Origin: Bacteroides graminisolvens DSM 19988 = JCM 15093
GTDB taxonomy: Bacteria; Bacteroidota; Bacteroidia; Bacteroidales; Bacteroidaceae
DNA: 64,000 nt
Assembly (NCBI RefSeq): GCF_000428125.1
Contig: NZ_ATZI01000001.1
Location: 868,001 to 932,000, forward strand
Reading direction: 5' to 3'
The notes under the pieces: generated by a model
What the model saw: only the letters and a program-made list of their open reading frames with translations
Told to the model about the DNA's origin: nothing
Database searches by the model: none
Shown here: positions 44,583 through 52,970 of the stretch, one piece after another
Layout: each line of letters starts with the position of its first letter
Position numbering within the stretch: the stretch's first letter is position 1
Position numbers and translations under genes: made by a program

Positions 44583-45782
44583 ATGAAACAGAAAACAATA
44601 ATCAGGGGTAAAGTACATTATGTGGGGGTAAACGACCGCACCAAACATTTGTTTGAGGGATTGTGGCCCCTTCCTTATGGTGTGTCATATAATTCCTATC
44701 TGATTGATGATGGTAAGGTTGCTTTAATAGACACGGTAGATATTTGTTATTTTGAGGTATTTCTGCACAAAATAAAAGCCGTTATCGGCGACAGACCGGT
44801 TGATTATCTTATTATTAACCACATGGAGCCCGATCATTCAGGTTCTATATCGCTGATTAAAAAATACTATCCCAACATAACCATTGTGGGTAACAAGCAA
44901 ACATTCGGCATGGTAGAAGGATTCTACAACATCTCGCCGGATCATCAGTTGCTTATCAAGAATGGAGATTCGCTCGATTTGGGTTATCACAAACTCCGGT
45001 TCTACCTTACACCTATGGTACATTGGCCGGAAACGATGATGACATTCGACGAAACGGAAGGATTGCTTTTCTCGGGCGATGGGTTCGGAGCATTCGGTAC
45101 GCTCGACGGTGGTTTCATAGACAGCAACATGAATGTGGAAATCTTCTGGGATGAAATGAGACGCTACTATGCCAATATTGTGGGCAAGTATGGTTCGGCT
45201 GTACAAAAAGCCCTTGAAAAGCTGGCACCTCTTCCCATCAAAGCTATCTGTTCTACACACGGACCGGTATGGATTGATCAGATTGAGAAAGTAATTGGCA
45301 TATACGACAAATTGAGCCGTTACGAAGGAGAAGAAGGCGTGGTTATTGTTTACGGAACCATGTACGGCAACACCGAACAGATGGCCGAAGCCATTGCGTT
45401 GGAACTCTCTGCACAAGGCATAAAGAACATCATTTTGCATAATGCCAACAAACGTCATCATTCGTATATCATAGCCGATATATTCAGATACAAAGGTCTC
45501 ATCATTGGTAGTACCACATACTGCAATCACCTTTTCCCTGAAATTGATTCGTTGATTTCAAAGATTCTGACTCGTGACATGAAAGACCGTTACCTGGGTT
45601 ACTTCGGATCATTCTGCTGGTCGAGTGCCGCAGTGAAACGCTTGGCCGAGTTTGCCGAAAAGAGCAAGTTCGAGATTGTAGGTGATCCTGTGGACATGAA
45701 AATGGCTATCGACGACAACATCTACGAGCAATGCGAAAAGCTAGGTAGAGCCATGGCCGACAGATTGAAGAAAGACAGATAA
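44583..45782 (+). CDS. FprA-type flavodiiron protein
   Basis: A 399-residue A-type flavoprotein. The metallo-beta-lactamase-like domain (about 1-250) carries the diiron ligands in NHMEPDHSG (HxExDH), MVHWPETM (His), FSGDGFGAFG (Asp) and CSTHGPVW (His). A flavodoxin domain follows (VVIVYGTMYGNTEQMAEAIA). These soluble enzymes reduce O2 to water or NO to N2O and protect anaerobes from oxygen or nitrosative stress. It is a class A protein without extra rubredoxin or flavin reductase domains, so it needs a separate electron donor. Confidence 0.95.
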   Translation: MKQKTIIRGKVHYVGVNDRTKHLFEGLWPLPYGVSYNSYLIDDGKVALIDTVDICYFEVFLHKIKAVIGDRPVDYLIINHMEPDHSGSISLIKKYYPNITIVGNKQTFGMVEGFYNISPDHQLLIKNGDSLDLGYHKLRFYLTPMVHWPETMMTFDETEGLLFSGDGFGAFGTLDGGFIDSNMNVEIFWDEMRRYYANIVGKYGSAVQKALEKLAPLPIKAICSTHGPVWIDQIEKVIGIYDKLSRYEGEEGVVIVYGTMYGNTEQMAEAIALELSAQGIKNIILHNANKRHHSYIIADIFRYKGLIIGSTTYCNHLFPEIDSLISKILTRDMKDRYLGYFGSFCWSSAAVKRLAEFAEKSKFEIVGDPVDMKMAIDDNIYEQCEKLGRAMADRLKKDR

Positions 45783-45834
45783 CACTATGTATAGAAATTC
45801 CCCCAATTTATTAACATCTTAAATACAATCTGAC

Positions 45835-46650
45835 ATGAGACTCATTATTCAGCCCGATTATCAGGCAATTTCCAAATGGGCAGCCGGTTATGTGGCAGCC
45901 CGTATCCGCAAGGCACAGCCTACTGCGGACAAACCTTTCGTACTTGGTTTACCTACCGGATCGTCTCCGCTGGGCATGTACAAAGAATTAATCGACCTTA
46001 ATAAGAAAGGCCTGGTATCTTTTAAAAATGTAGTAACGTTCAACATGGACGAGTACGTAGGCTTGCCGCAAGAACATCCGGAAAGCTATTACTCTTTCAT
46101 GTGGAATAATTTTTTCAGCCATGTGGATGTGAAGCGTGAAAACGTGAACATTCTCAATGGTAATGCAAACGACTTGGAAGAAGAATGTGCCAATTACGAG
46201 GCTAAGATAACTTCTTACGGTGGCATTGACTTGTTCTTGGGCGGTATTGGTCCCGACGGACACATTGCGTTCAATGAGCCGGGCTCTTCCCTCTCGTCGC
46301 GTACACGCATCAAAACGTTGACAACAGACACGATTATTGCTAATTCGCGTTTCTTTGATAACGATGTGAACAAAGTTCCGAAGACTTCGCTCACAGTAGG
46401 AGTAGGAACCGTGATGGCTGCTAAAGAAGTGCTTATCATTGTGAACGGTCACAACAAAGCCCGCGCTTTGTATCATGCTGTTGAAGGCCCCATTACACAA
46501 ATGTGGACCATCAGTGCTTTGCAGATGCATGAGCATGGCATTATTGTTTGCGATGACGCTGCTACCTTTGAATTGAAAGTAGGTACGTACCGTTACTTCA
46601 AAGATATTGAAGCAGCCAACCTGGATCCCGAATCCTTGCTGGCCGACTAA
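45835..46650 (+). CDS. nagB: Glucosamine-6-phosphate deaminase
   Basis: A 271-residue enzyme with the family motifs [22 protein letters not shown] (catalytic Asp), [16 protein letters not shown] and the terminal [10 protein letters not shown]. It converts glucosamine-6-phosphate to fructose-6-phosphate and ammonia in amino-sugar catabolism, in the cytoplasm. Length matches the standard hexameric form. It is followed by a strong bidirectional terminator and is not linked to either polysaccharide locus. Confidence 0.96.
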   Translation: MRLIIQPDYQAISKWAAGYVAARIRKAQPTADKPFVLGLPTGSSPLGMYKELIDLNKKGLVSFKNVVTFNMDEYVGLPQEHPESYYSFMWNNFFSHVDVKRENVNILNGNANDLEEECANYEAKITSYGGIDLFLGGIGPDGHIAFNEPGSSLSSRTRIKTLTTDTIIANSRFFDNDVNKVPKTSLTVGVGTVMAAKEVLIIVNGHNKARALYHAVEGPITQMWTISALQMHEHGIIVCDDAATFELKVGTYRYFKDIEAANLDPESLLAD

Positions 46651-46674
46651 GGCCTTCGGCTTACGTACAGATAC

Positions 46675-46711
46675 AAAAAAGACCGGTTCAGTAACTGAGC
46701 CGGTCTTTTTT
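46675..46711. terminator. Bidirectional intrinsic terminator between nagB and the yciO-like gene
   Basis: GACCGG-type 11-bp stem (46681-46691 with 46695-46705, one G-U pair) is flanked by A and T runs on both sides. It serves both convergent genes. Confidence 0.9.
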
Positions 46712-46713
46712 AT

Positions 46714-47328
46714 TTAAAATTCTTGTAAGATGCCTTTTCCCTGACGGGTAATCTCCGCCTCACCGTCTACACAATACACAATGGTTGACGGTTCAATACC
46801 ACCAATGCCGCCGTCGACCACCAAGTCGACCATGTTTCCGAATTTCTCCTCAATCAGTTCCGGCGTAGTAAGATACTCCACATCATCCTTCACGTTGTAG
46901 GGTAGGGTGGTGGTCATGATGGGAGCATCGAGCATGCGAGCTATCTCCCGTGAAATGTCATTGTCGGGCATGCGGATACCCACCTCCTTGCGGTTCTTGA
47001 ATATCTTCGGCAACCGGCTTCCCGCACCCAGAATAAATGTAAACGGGCCGGGCAGGTTTCTTTTCATCAGTTTGAACGTATTGTTATCCAACTTGGCGTA
47101 CTCACTGATGCTGCTCATGTCATAGCAGATGATGGAAAGATGATTCTTCTTGGAATCAATATCCTTTATCCGGCAGATGCGTTCGATAGCCCGCTCCTTC
47201 AAACCGTGGCATCCGATGGCATACATCGTATCTGTGGGATAAATAATTAACCCGCCATCATTCAATACATCCACAATTCGTTGCAAATCATTGGGATTGT
47301 TATTCTTTTCGTATAACTTCAACAACAT
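46714..47328 (-). CDS. YciO/YrdC/Sua5-family protein
   Basis: A 204-residue YrdC-like domain protein. Marks are GGLIIYPTDTMYAIGCHG, RICRIKDIDSKKNHLSIICYD, NLPGPFTFIL and VGIRMPDNDI, then DLVVDGGIGGIEPSTIVY. The family binds double-stranded RNA and makes threonylcarbamoyl-AMP for tRNA t6A; the YciO branch is less well defined and this sequence looks more YciO-like. ATG overlaps the stop of the AsmA-like gene by one base (TAATG), so the two are translationally coupled. Confidence 0.87.
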   Translation of the reverse strand: MLLKLYEKNNNPNDLQRIVDVLNDGGLIIYPTDTMYAIGCHGLKERAIERICRIKDIDSKKNHLSIICYDMSSISEYAKLDNNTFKLMKRNLPGPFTFILGAGSRLPKIFKNRKEVGIRMPDNDISREIARMLDAPIMTTTLPYNVKDDVEYLTTPELIEEKFGNMVDLVVDGGIGGIEPSTIVYCVDGEAEITRQGKGILQEF

Positions 47329-49820
47329 TATTTTATTTTCTTTTTCAAGAAGTCCAATACCTTCTCGGTGGCCTTCTCTGTTACTTTTTTCTTCAACGTA
47401 TCCGTATTGGCACGTGTGGCCGAGTCGAGTCCCAGTTTCTCACCCAACTTGTCAATTGCTTTGTCTTTGACCGATTCCGCTGCCTGCTTAGCCATACTCT
47501 TGGTATCGATAGACACCTTGGGCGAGGTAAACGTACCGCCAATCTTCAGGTCGAGTGTAGACAACTGTCCCAAACTACCTGCCGAAGCGGGTAACTTCAC
47601 CTTACCGGCGTAAGCAATGCTCTGGTCCAGTCCCGTGCTGCCCGATAAATTCATGGTGTACTCACCCAACTTCACATCGAACGGTTCGGTAAACACCCGC
47701 CCCTTGTCGATGGTGAAGTCCACCTTCAAGTTCTTCACTTTCATATCCTTCAGTGCCGGCTTACCCAAAGCGTCGGCAATTCCGTCGATCGCCTTCACCC
47801 CGCTGAGGCTGATGTCCTGTGTTGTGAGGCTTCCCGCCCCCTTCATCGTCTCCATTACCGGACTCATGGTTGGGTCGAGTTCCGTGCGTATATCCATATT
47901 TCCGGAGAAGTTTCCTTTTAAATTCTCGAATATAGGCGCCATCTTCTGCACCATGTCGAGCTCCTTGTACGCCTGCGCAAACTGAATACCCGTTAACTTG
48001 AACGCCCCGTTCATTTCGGGCTTCTCAGCGTTCTGCGTAGAATAATATCCATTCATCACTACTTGTCCGCCCATGGTATTCATTGACAGATTCTTCATGT
48101 CTGCTTTTCCCTCCTTCACGGCCAGTTTACCGTTCATGTTTCTGAAAGCCATTTTATCGAACAACACCTCTTTGAGATTAGCCTCCATCTGGAAATCGAT
48201 GTTCTTGGGAATGACAATGATTCCCGTGCTATCGGCGGGAGTTGCTGTTGCGGTAGTGTCCGCACTACCCATAAAATCGTTCAGGTTGAGGTGATTAGAG
48301 CGGATGTTGAGCGTACCTTTCAATGTTTTATCTTTCAAGGCATAACCCATGTAATTCTCGAAACGGCTGTCGGCAGTCACATCATTCTTACCGATGTTGA
48401 CCGTTGTTTCGCTCAACTGCAAATACTTCGGAGTGAAAGTGAGCAACGACTTCTTGATATCCACATCATCCATCCCCTTCATCTTCAACTTCATGTTGCT
48501 CAGTCCGATGGTACCTGCTGCGTAGAACTTGTCATACTGCTCCTTCTCGGCATAAGACAAGCGGCCCGCCATCTCCATATTGGCATTCACCACCCCGTTG
48601 AGTTCCATGTCTTGCAGCGGATAAACCTGCTTAATCATGCCCAAATTCAGCGTACCTTTAGCTGAAGCCTTTACGTCCGGATCACTAACCGGAGTCTTAA
48701 CAGCGGCCGTGATGCTGAACGGATTTCCCGCCAACCGGAAACTGAACGGACTGACCGTAATTTCTGTAAGGTCGGCACTGCCGCCCGGGTTCTTCATGTT
48801 GGCATGTACGTTGATCTGATCGACCCCTGCCGGCAACGATGGGTAGCGGAACATGGCATCTTTCACATCCAGCGTCGCATCAAACTGCGGCAATGTATCG
48901 CCCTGCAACGTACCTTTTGCAAAAGCCGACAAGGTAGCCTTGCCGTTGGTTTTGATGCTTTCAAAATCTTTCGCGTAGATAGCCGGAATCAAAGAAAGAA
49001 TTTCCTTGAACCCAACCTCGCTGGTCTTCAATTTCAAATCCATCTCCATGGCCGGATCCTTCATAGCCACCCAACCATCGATTCCCGCTTTGATGGCATT
49101 CAGGCTGAACTCACTCTCCTTGAACGTGTAGCGGCTATTGAGCAAGTCGGCATCCAAATCCATCCGCGTGGTCACCACCGCCCTGCTTAAGAACGGAATG
49201 TTACCCATCTTGAAAGAAAGTCCCGGCGTTTTAGCCTCCACCTTCAAGAGCGTGCGGTCACTGCCTAAGTCGCCCGAGCAAGTAGCCTCCAAACTATCTA
49301 TTTGCGCCAACATACCCGCCTGGCGGTCATCGTAAATAATCGTCAGGTTGCTGGCCGTGAGCTCCTGTAACTTCATTTTGAACGGGGCCTCTTCTGCGGC
49401 AGCAGCATCCGTTGCAGCCGAGTCGGGCTTCATGACATCCCAGTTCACCTTTCCGTTGGGCAGAACAATGGCATGTAACTTCGTATCTTCGAGTGTAATC
49501 TTTGAAATATCGTAACCACTGTTTCCGAACAGCGAAAACAAATTGAGAGCAACGGTAACCTCTCCCGCCTGCACCAGCGTATCCTTTTCGAATTCACCGG
49601 TACCCTTTAGCCAGAAATTATTGAGAGTAACAGACGCTTTGGGGAAGTTGCGGAAAAGACTAATGCCCAGTTTCTCAAAGTCGAACTGAGCATTCAACAT
49701 CTTGTTTCCCTCCGTTTTAATGATTTTCTCCATTTTTCCTTGAAACGCAAAAGGCAATAGGAGCATCAAAACCAAGATACTCCCAACGGTAATTGCGGTA
49801 ATTTTAAGACCTTTCTTCAT
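47328..49820 (-). CDS. AsmA-like envelope protein
   Basis: An 830-residue protein with one N-terminal membrane anchor (residues 7-27) and a long periplasmic region. The AsmA pattern appears in LISLFRNFP-like GISLFRNFPKASVTLNNFWLKG, VTVALNLFSLFG and ITLEDTKLHAIVLPNGKVNWDV, with repeated beta-strand units throughout and the C-terminal LKIGGTFTSPKVSIDTKS. AsmA-family proteins are thought to shuttle lipids across the periplasm along a beta-groove. It has a full consensus promoter and leads the operon with the YciO-like gene. Confidence 0.85.
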   Translation of the reverse strand: MKKGLKITAITVGSILVLMLLLPFAFQGKMEKIIKTEGNKMLNAQFDFEKLGISLFRNFPKASVTLNNFWLKGTGEFEKDTLVQAGEVTVALNLFSLFGNSGYDISKITLEDTKLHAIVLPNGKVNWDVMKPDSAATDAAAAEEAPFKMKLQELTASNLTIIYDDRQAGMLAQIDSLEATCSGDLGSDRTLLKVEAKTPGLSFKMGNIPFLSRAVVTTRMDLDADLLNSRYTFKESEFSLNAIKAGIDGWVAMKDPAMEMDLKLKTSEVGFKEILSLIPAIYAKDFESIKTNGKATLSAFAKGTLQGDTLPQFDATLDVKDAMFRYPSLPAGVDQINVHANMKNPGGSADLTEITVSPFSFRLAGNPFSITAAVKTPVSDPDVKASAKGTLNLGMIKQVYPLQDMELNGVVNANMEMAGRLSYAEKEQYDKFYAAGTIGLSNMKLKMKGMDDVDIKKSLLTFTPKYLQLSETTVNIGKNDVTADSRFENYMGYALKDKTLKGTLNIRSNHLNLNDFMGSADTTATATPADSTGIIVIPKNIDFQMEANLKEVLFDKMAFRNMNGKLAVKEGKADMKNLSMNTMGGQVVMNGYYSTQNAEKPEMNGAFKLTGIQFAQAYKELDMVQKMAPIFENLKGNFSGNMDIRTELDPTMSPVMETMKGAGSLTTQDISLSGVKAIDGIADALGKPALKDMKVKNLKVDFTIDKGRVFTEPFDVKLGEYTMNLSGSTGLDQSIAYAGKVKLPASAGSLGQLSTLDLKIGGTFTSPKVSIDTKSMAKQAAESVKDKAIDKLGEKLGLDSATRANTDTLKKKVTEKATEKVLDFLKKKIK

Positions 49821-49865
49821 AATTAGTCAGTTTAAGTGAGTTAGTTGTCAACGTCTATTCGAACA

Positions 49866-49896
49866 CAAATATACTGTTTTTTAATAAGAGTACAAA
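49866..49896 (-). promoter_or_regulatory. Consensus promoter of the asmA-like operon
   Basis: On the - strand the -7 box TATATTTG (49866-49873) and a TTTG -33 box (49893-49896) are separated by 19 nt. This is one of the best matches to the Bacteroides consensus in the window. Confidence 0.72.
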
Positions 49897-50024
49897 TTTC
49901 CTTATAGATAAAGCCAATTGCATGTTTATGCGCTGCTCTCCTCCTAGAGAAAAAAAAGTGTGGTTTACCATCACTTACCCTCACTAACTGAACGGAAACT
50001 CCTTGCTGAAAAGAATTACAGAAG

Positions 50025-50083
50025 AGTGATAGTAAAAAATGTCTACCACTAAAACAGCATTTTTACCCTCACTATCTATCACT
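50025..50083. repeat. Inverted-repeat element in the gap 49821-50530
   Basis: AGTGATAG (50025-50032) pairs with CTATCACT (50076-50083), and TAAAAAATG with CATTTTTA inside it. Related ACCCTCACT and ATCACTTACC words recur nearby (49970-49990). The gap contains no convincing gene. Confidence 0.5.
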
Positions 50084-50424
50084 TTTAACTAAGTATATAG
50101 ATTCGTTAACCATAAATTAACTATAGATTCGTCGATGTTTGGCCCATTCGAGGCCTTTCGCGATGAAAAAAGCCCTTTTATGGACTCATAACTCTTCATT
50201 TTAGGCACATACTTGGTTGCTTCGATGCGTTTTTGAGTTGATTTGTTTCTGAAGAAAGGTGCTCTAAATGCAATAATATGCAATTTGGCCCTCTAAGCGT
50301 TATATTCATTCATAAATAATCTAACGGCTGTGCCATGTACTTGACTGCCGCAACCTAAATCATTGCTTACCGGATACTAAGTCCTTTTCTGCCGACAACT
50401 AGTTCGTCACGCATACCCGTTCCA

Positions 50425-50492
50425 TTCGTCCCCGCATGCAGTGACTCATAGCCCCGCATGCGGGGACGTTCGTCACAGGTAGCGGGGACGAA
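50425..50492. repeat. Nested GC-rich palindromes
   Basis: TTCGTCCCCGC (50425-50435) is inverted perfectly at 50482-50492. Inside lies a perfect 14-bp palindrome CCCCGCATGCGGGG (50452-50465), and GTTCGTCAC occurs directly at 50402-50410 and 50468-50476. The element is far more GC-rich than its surroundings and lies just upstream of the damaged HAD gene. It looks like a dispersed intergenic repeat; no protein is encoded. Confidence 0.6.
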
Positions 50493-50530
50493 CTGTATAT
50501 AAAGAAGAAATTGCTTAGTTTGTCTGTTGA

Positions 50531-51145
50531 AAGGGGTTAGTATGTCTTGATGTTGACGGCACATTGGTTGATAACGAAAGTGCTGTAATAAACACATGGC
50601 AGCAAACCATTGAAGAGTTGCTGGGTAAACATTTCGAGAAAAAGGAACTGGATTTTGTGTTAGGCATACCAGGCGTTACTACTATGCAGAAGTTAGGAAT
50701 AGAGAATCCGGATAAAGCGTTTGAATTATGGAGCCGTAATTTCCAAAAATATAGAAGCGAGATAGCTTTGTTTGAAGGGATTGATAAACTTGTTAATACC
50801 CTGAAAGAAAGGCAATTCAGATTGGGATTAATTACTTCACGAATACGAAGTGAATTGAATAACGATGATGCTCTCTGTGAAATATTTCATCTCTTCGATG
50901 TTTCCATTTGCGTAACGGATACTGTAAAGCCCAAGCCTTCGGCAGAGCCGATACTTGCTTACTTTGAAAAGACAGGTGCTACTCCGTCAACCTGTTTGTA
51001 TATAGGAGATGCCGCGTATGATAGTGCCTGTGCCGCCAACTCTCACGTTGACTTCGCTTTGGCTACCTGGAGCAATGGTAAAAAGGAAATACCTTGTAAA
51101 TATGAACTGGTTCATCCCTCGGATGTTTTGAATATTGTTGGCTGA
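50531..51145 (+). pseudogene. HAD-family hydrolase with lost start codon
   Basis: The open frame runs from just after a stop at 50528-50530. It encodes an intact HAD core: nucleophile motif CLDVDGTLVDNE, motif II GLITSR, motif III VKPKPSAEP and motif IV YIGDAAYD. No ATG, GTG or TTG lies in frame before the nucleophile; the first possible start (TTG, 50564) would delete it. Removing one G from the GGGG run at 50533-50536 would join the frame to a TTG at 50527, so a one-base insertion at the 5' end is likely. It may otherwise be expressed from an unusual start. It resembles phosphoglycolate-phosphatase-like enzymes. Confidence 0.6.
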
Positions 51146-51265
51146 TTATTTATGAAAAGGAAGTTTGGCTAAGTTTTTAGAAAAACTTTTCTTTTACAAG
51201 ATTCCTTTTTTGAATAATTGTCTATTTTTGTTTAAATTCAGATAATTTCAAATTCAATTATAAAC

Positions 51266-51546
51266 ATGTAAACTACCATATCATACCAATCTATAGAATC
51301 CAGTTTACGAGAACTGCACGAAACTACTTCCGCACAAGAATTAGGCTATGACTTGCTGCGTATTTTTAGCGGTATGTCCGAAACTCGTATAAATAGAATT
51401 AAGAGTGGGAAAGATAATCTTTCGAAGAATCCTGATACTATAATCATGAAAGAGTTTTAGTTGAGGTTGCTGACACTGTTTATCAGGTTGAACAACAGAT
51501 GGCTATTTATTCGCTTGGGAAAATGTTTGAGGTGAATGATCTCTGA
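51266..51546 (+). pseudogene. Small decayed gene with a stop at codon 2 and a frameshift
   Basis: ATG at 51266 is followed at once by TAA; changing it to AAA would open a frame that continues TTISYQSIESSLRELHETTS and ends at 51460. A -1 shift near 51453 continues the reading to TGA at 51546 (VADTVYQVEQQMAIYSL). The composition is coding-like, with a helical, polar product of about 93 residues. I do not recognise the family. It occupies the place just upstream of the FecR gene where a sigma factor would normally be, but it does not look like one. Confidence 0.45.
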
Positions 51547-51627
51547 TGTAGTAAAATTTTTCCTTTTGCGGTTTGTTTTCTCCATGAATTGGTTGAATAT
51601 AGTTTGCTAAATAATTCAATGTAGGTG

Positions 51628-51655
51628 ATCATTTTCGTGAGATTACGAAAATGAT
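51628..51655. repeat. Perfect 11-bp inverted repeat upstream of fecR
   Basis: ATCATTTTCGT and ACGAAAATGAT flank a 6-nt centre. No T-run follows, so an operator or transcript hairpin is possible. The remainder of 51547-51832 is AT-rich and shows nothing else. Confidence 0.5.
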
Positions 51656-51832
51656 AGCACTTAGAAGTGTATAAAGCAAAATCTCTTATGCAAAAGGATT
51701 ACATTCATGTCTTTTAATTTAATACTTTTATTATTATTCTAAATACATTTCTACTTGTTTTATTTTAGAAAAAGCAAATGTTTTTTAGGGGTATTTATTT
51801 TCTTATGTGTCTATTATAGAAAACACAATATT

Positions 51833-52813
51833 ATGGAACTATATTCTCTTATATCGAAATACTTGGCGGGAGAAGCGACCGCTGAGGATAAAGCAGAGTT
51901 ATCTGCTTGGCGTAAGTCCGATCCCAAAAATGAACGTGAGCTTCAAGAACTCAAGGAAAGTTGGAGTTTGGCTCATACGGATTTCTTATTTGACAATTCT
52001 AATAAAGAAAAAGTATGGAACAGGATTATAAGCAATATTAACCGTATGCACCCCATCAAAATGTATTCGCGTACTGTACTTTACCGTACCATTGCTGTTG
52101 CGGCAACCGTAGCTTTATTAATAGGCATTTCAATCCCTCTGTTATTTTCCAGAGAAGAGGAAAATAAGATGGTTTGTTTTAAAGCGCCATTGGGGCAGAA
52201 AGCGGAAGTCTGTTTGCCTGATGGAACTAGTGTCTTACTTAATTCGGGGTCAGTACTTACTTATTCCACCGATTATAGCCGCACCAAACGTTCGGTGAAA
52301 CTGGAAGGACAAGCATTCTTTGATGTAGCAAAAGACAAAGATCATCCGTTTGATGTAATGGTAGATAATTTAAAAGTGGTAGTCCACGGCACTTCGTTTG
52401 ACGTCAATGCTTATAAAGATAAGGCAGAAATATCCGTCACTTTGTTGACCGGAAGTGTTAGTGTGTTTTCTTCCTCATCCAATAAACTGTTGGCTAAATT
52501 ACAACCCAATCAGAAAGCCATTATTCCTTTGTATGATACCGATAAATGCATTTTAGCTAATTGTAATGCTCAGGAAGAGGTCATCTGGCGTTTGGGCAAA
52601 TTGAAAATCGATGGAGAAGAACTTACGGACTTGGTACGTAAGATGGAGCGTTGGTATGGTGTGAAGATAGCCGTAAATAATATTAATACTACAAAACGCT
52701 ATTGGATGACTGTGAAAACAGAGTCCTTTAGGGAAATGCTTGAGATAATTAACCGTATTACACCCATTGATTATTCTATAAACGGAGAGGAGGTTACCAT
52801 CACATGTAGATAA
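51833..52813 (+). CDS. FecR-family anti-sigma factor
   Basis: 326 residues from the ATG at 51833; an earlier in-frame start would add a spurious hydrophobic leader. The cytoplasmic N-terminus (YLAGEATAEDKAELSAWRKSD) is the usual sigma-binding segment. A membrane helix at about 86-105 is followed by the periplasmic FecR domain (APLGQKAEVCLPDGTSVLLNSGSVLTY, LEGQAFFDVAKDKDHPFDV) and the C-terminal DUF4974-like domain (VRKMERWYGVKI). It relays a transport signal from the STN domain of the next SusC. No ECF sigma gene lies beside it, which is unusual. Confidence 0.95.
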   Translation: MELYSLISKYLAGEATAEDKAELSAWRKSDPKNERELQELKESWSLAHTDFLFDNSNKEKVWNRIISNINRMHPIKMYSRTVLYRTIAVAATVALLIGISIPLLFSREEENKMVCFKAPLGQKAEVCLPDGTSVLLNSGSVLTYSTDYSRTKRSVKLEGQAFFDVAKDKDHPFDVMVDNLKVVVHGTSFDVNAYKDKAEISVTLLTGSVSVFSSSSNKLLAKLQPNQKAIIPLYDTDKCILANCNAQEEVIWRLGKLKIDGEELTDLVRKMERWYGVKIAVNNINTTKRYWMTVKTESFREMLEIINRITPIDYSINGEEVTITCR

Positions 52814-52825
52814 ATATATAAAAAC

Positions 52826-52855
52826 GGACGTAGAAGACGGCTATCTTCTACGTCC
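52826..52855 (+). terminator. Hairpin between fecR and the STN-susC
   Basis: A perfect 12-bp stem (52826-52837 with 52844-52855) with a 6-nt loop starts 13 nt after the fecR stop. It probably limits read-through into the susC. Confidence 0.75.
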
Positions 52856-52879
52856 TATATACAAAACCCGAGATATATA

Positions 52880-52902
52880 TATTATTCGCTAAGCGAGTAA
52901 TA
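52880..52902 (+). promoter_or_regulatory. Palindrome upstream of the STN-susC
   Basis: TATTATTCGCT and AGCGAGTAATA pair with one T-G wobble around a single base, 69 nt before the ATG. It may be an operator or part of a sigma-dependent promoter; no TAnnTTTG box is convincing here. Confidence 0.35.
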
Positions 52903-52970
52903 TAGGGAAGTCTTGCATTTTGCAGACAAAGATAATAATAGTTTTTTATTTAACCTTAAATGAGTTTACA

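Noticed and set aside
44838..45530. 230-codon open frame on the - strand
   Set aside because: It is antisense to the flavodiiron gene with its intact diiron ligands.
50089..50283. 64-codon frame on the - strand
   Set aside because: Low-complexity, no family recognised, and partly inside a repeat element.
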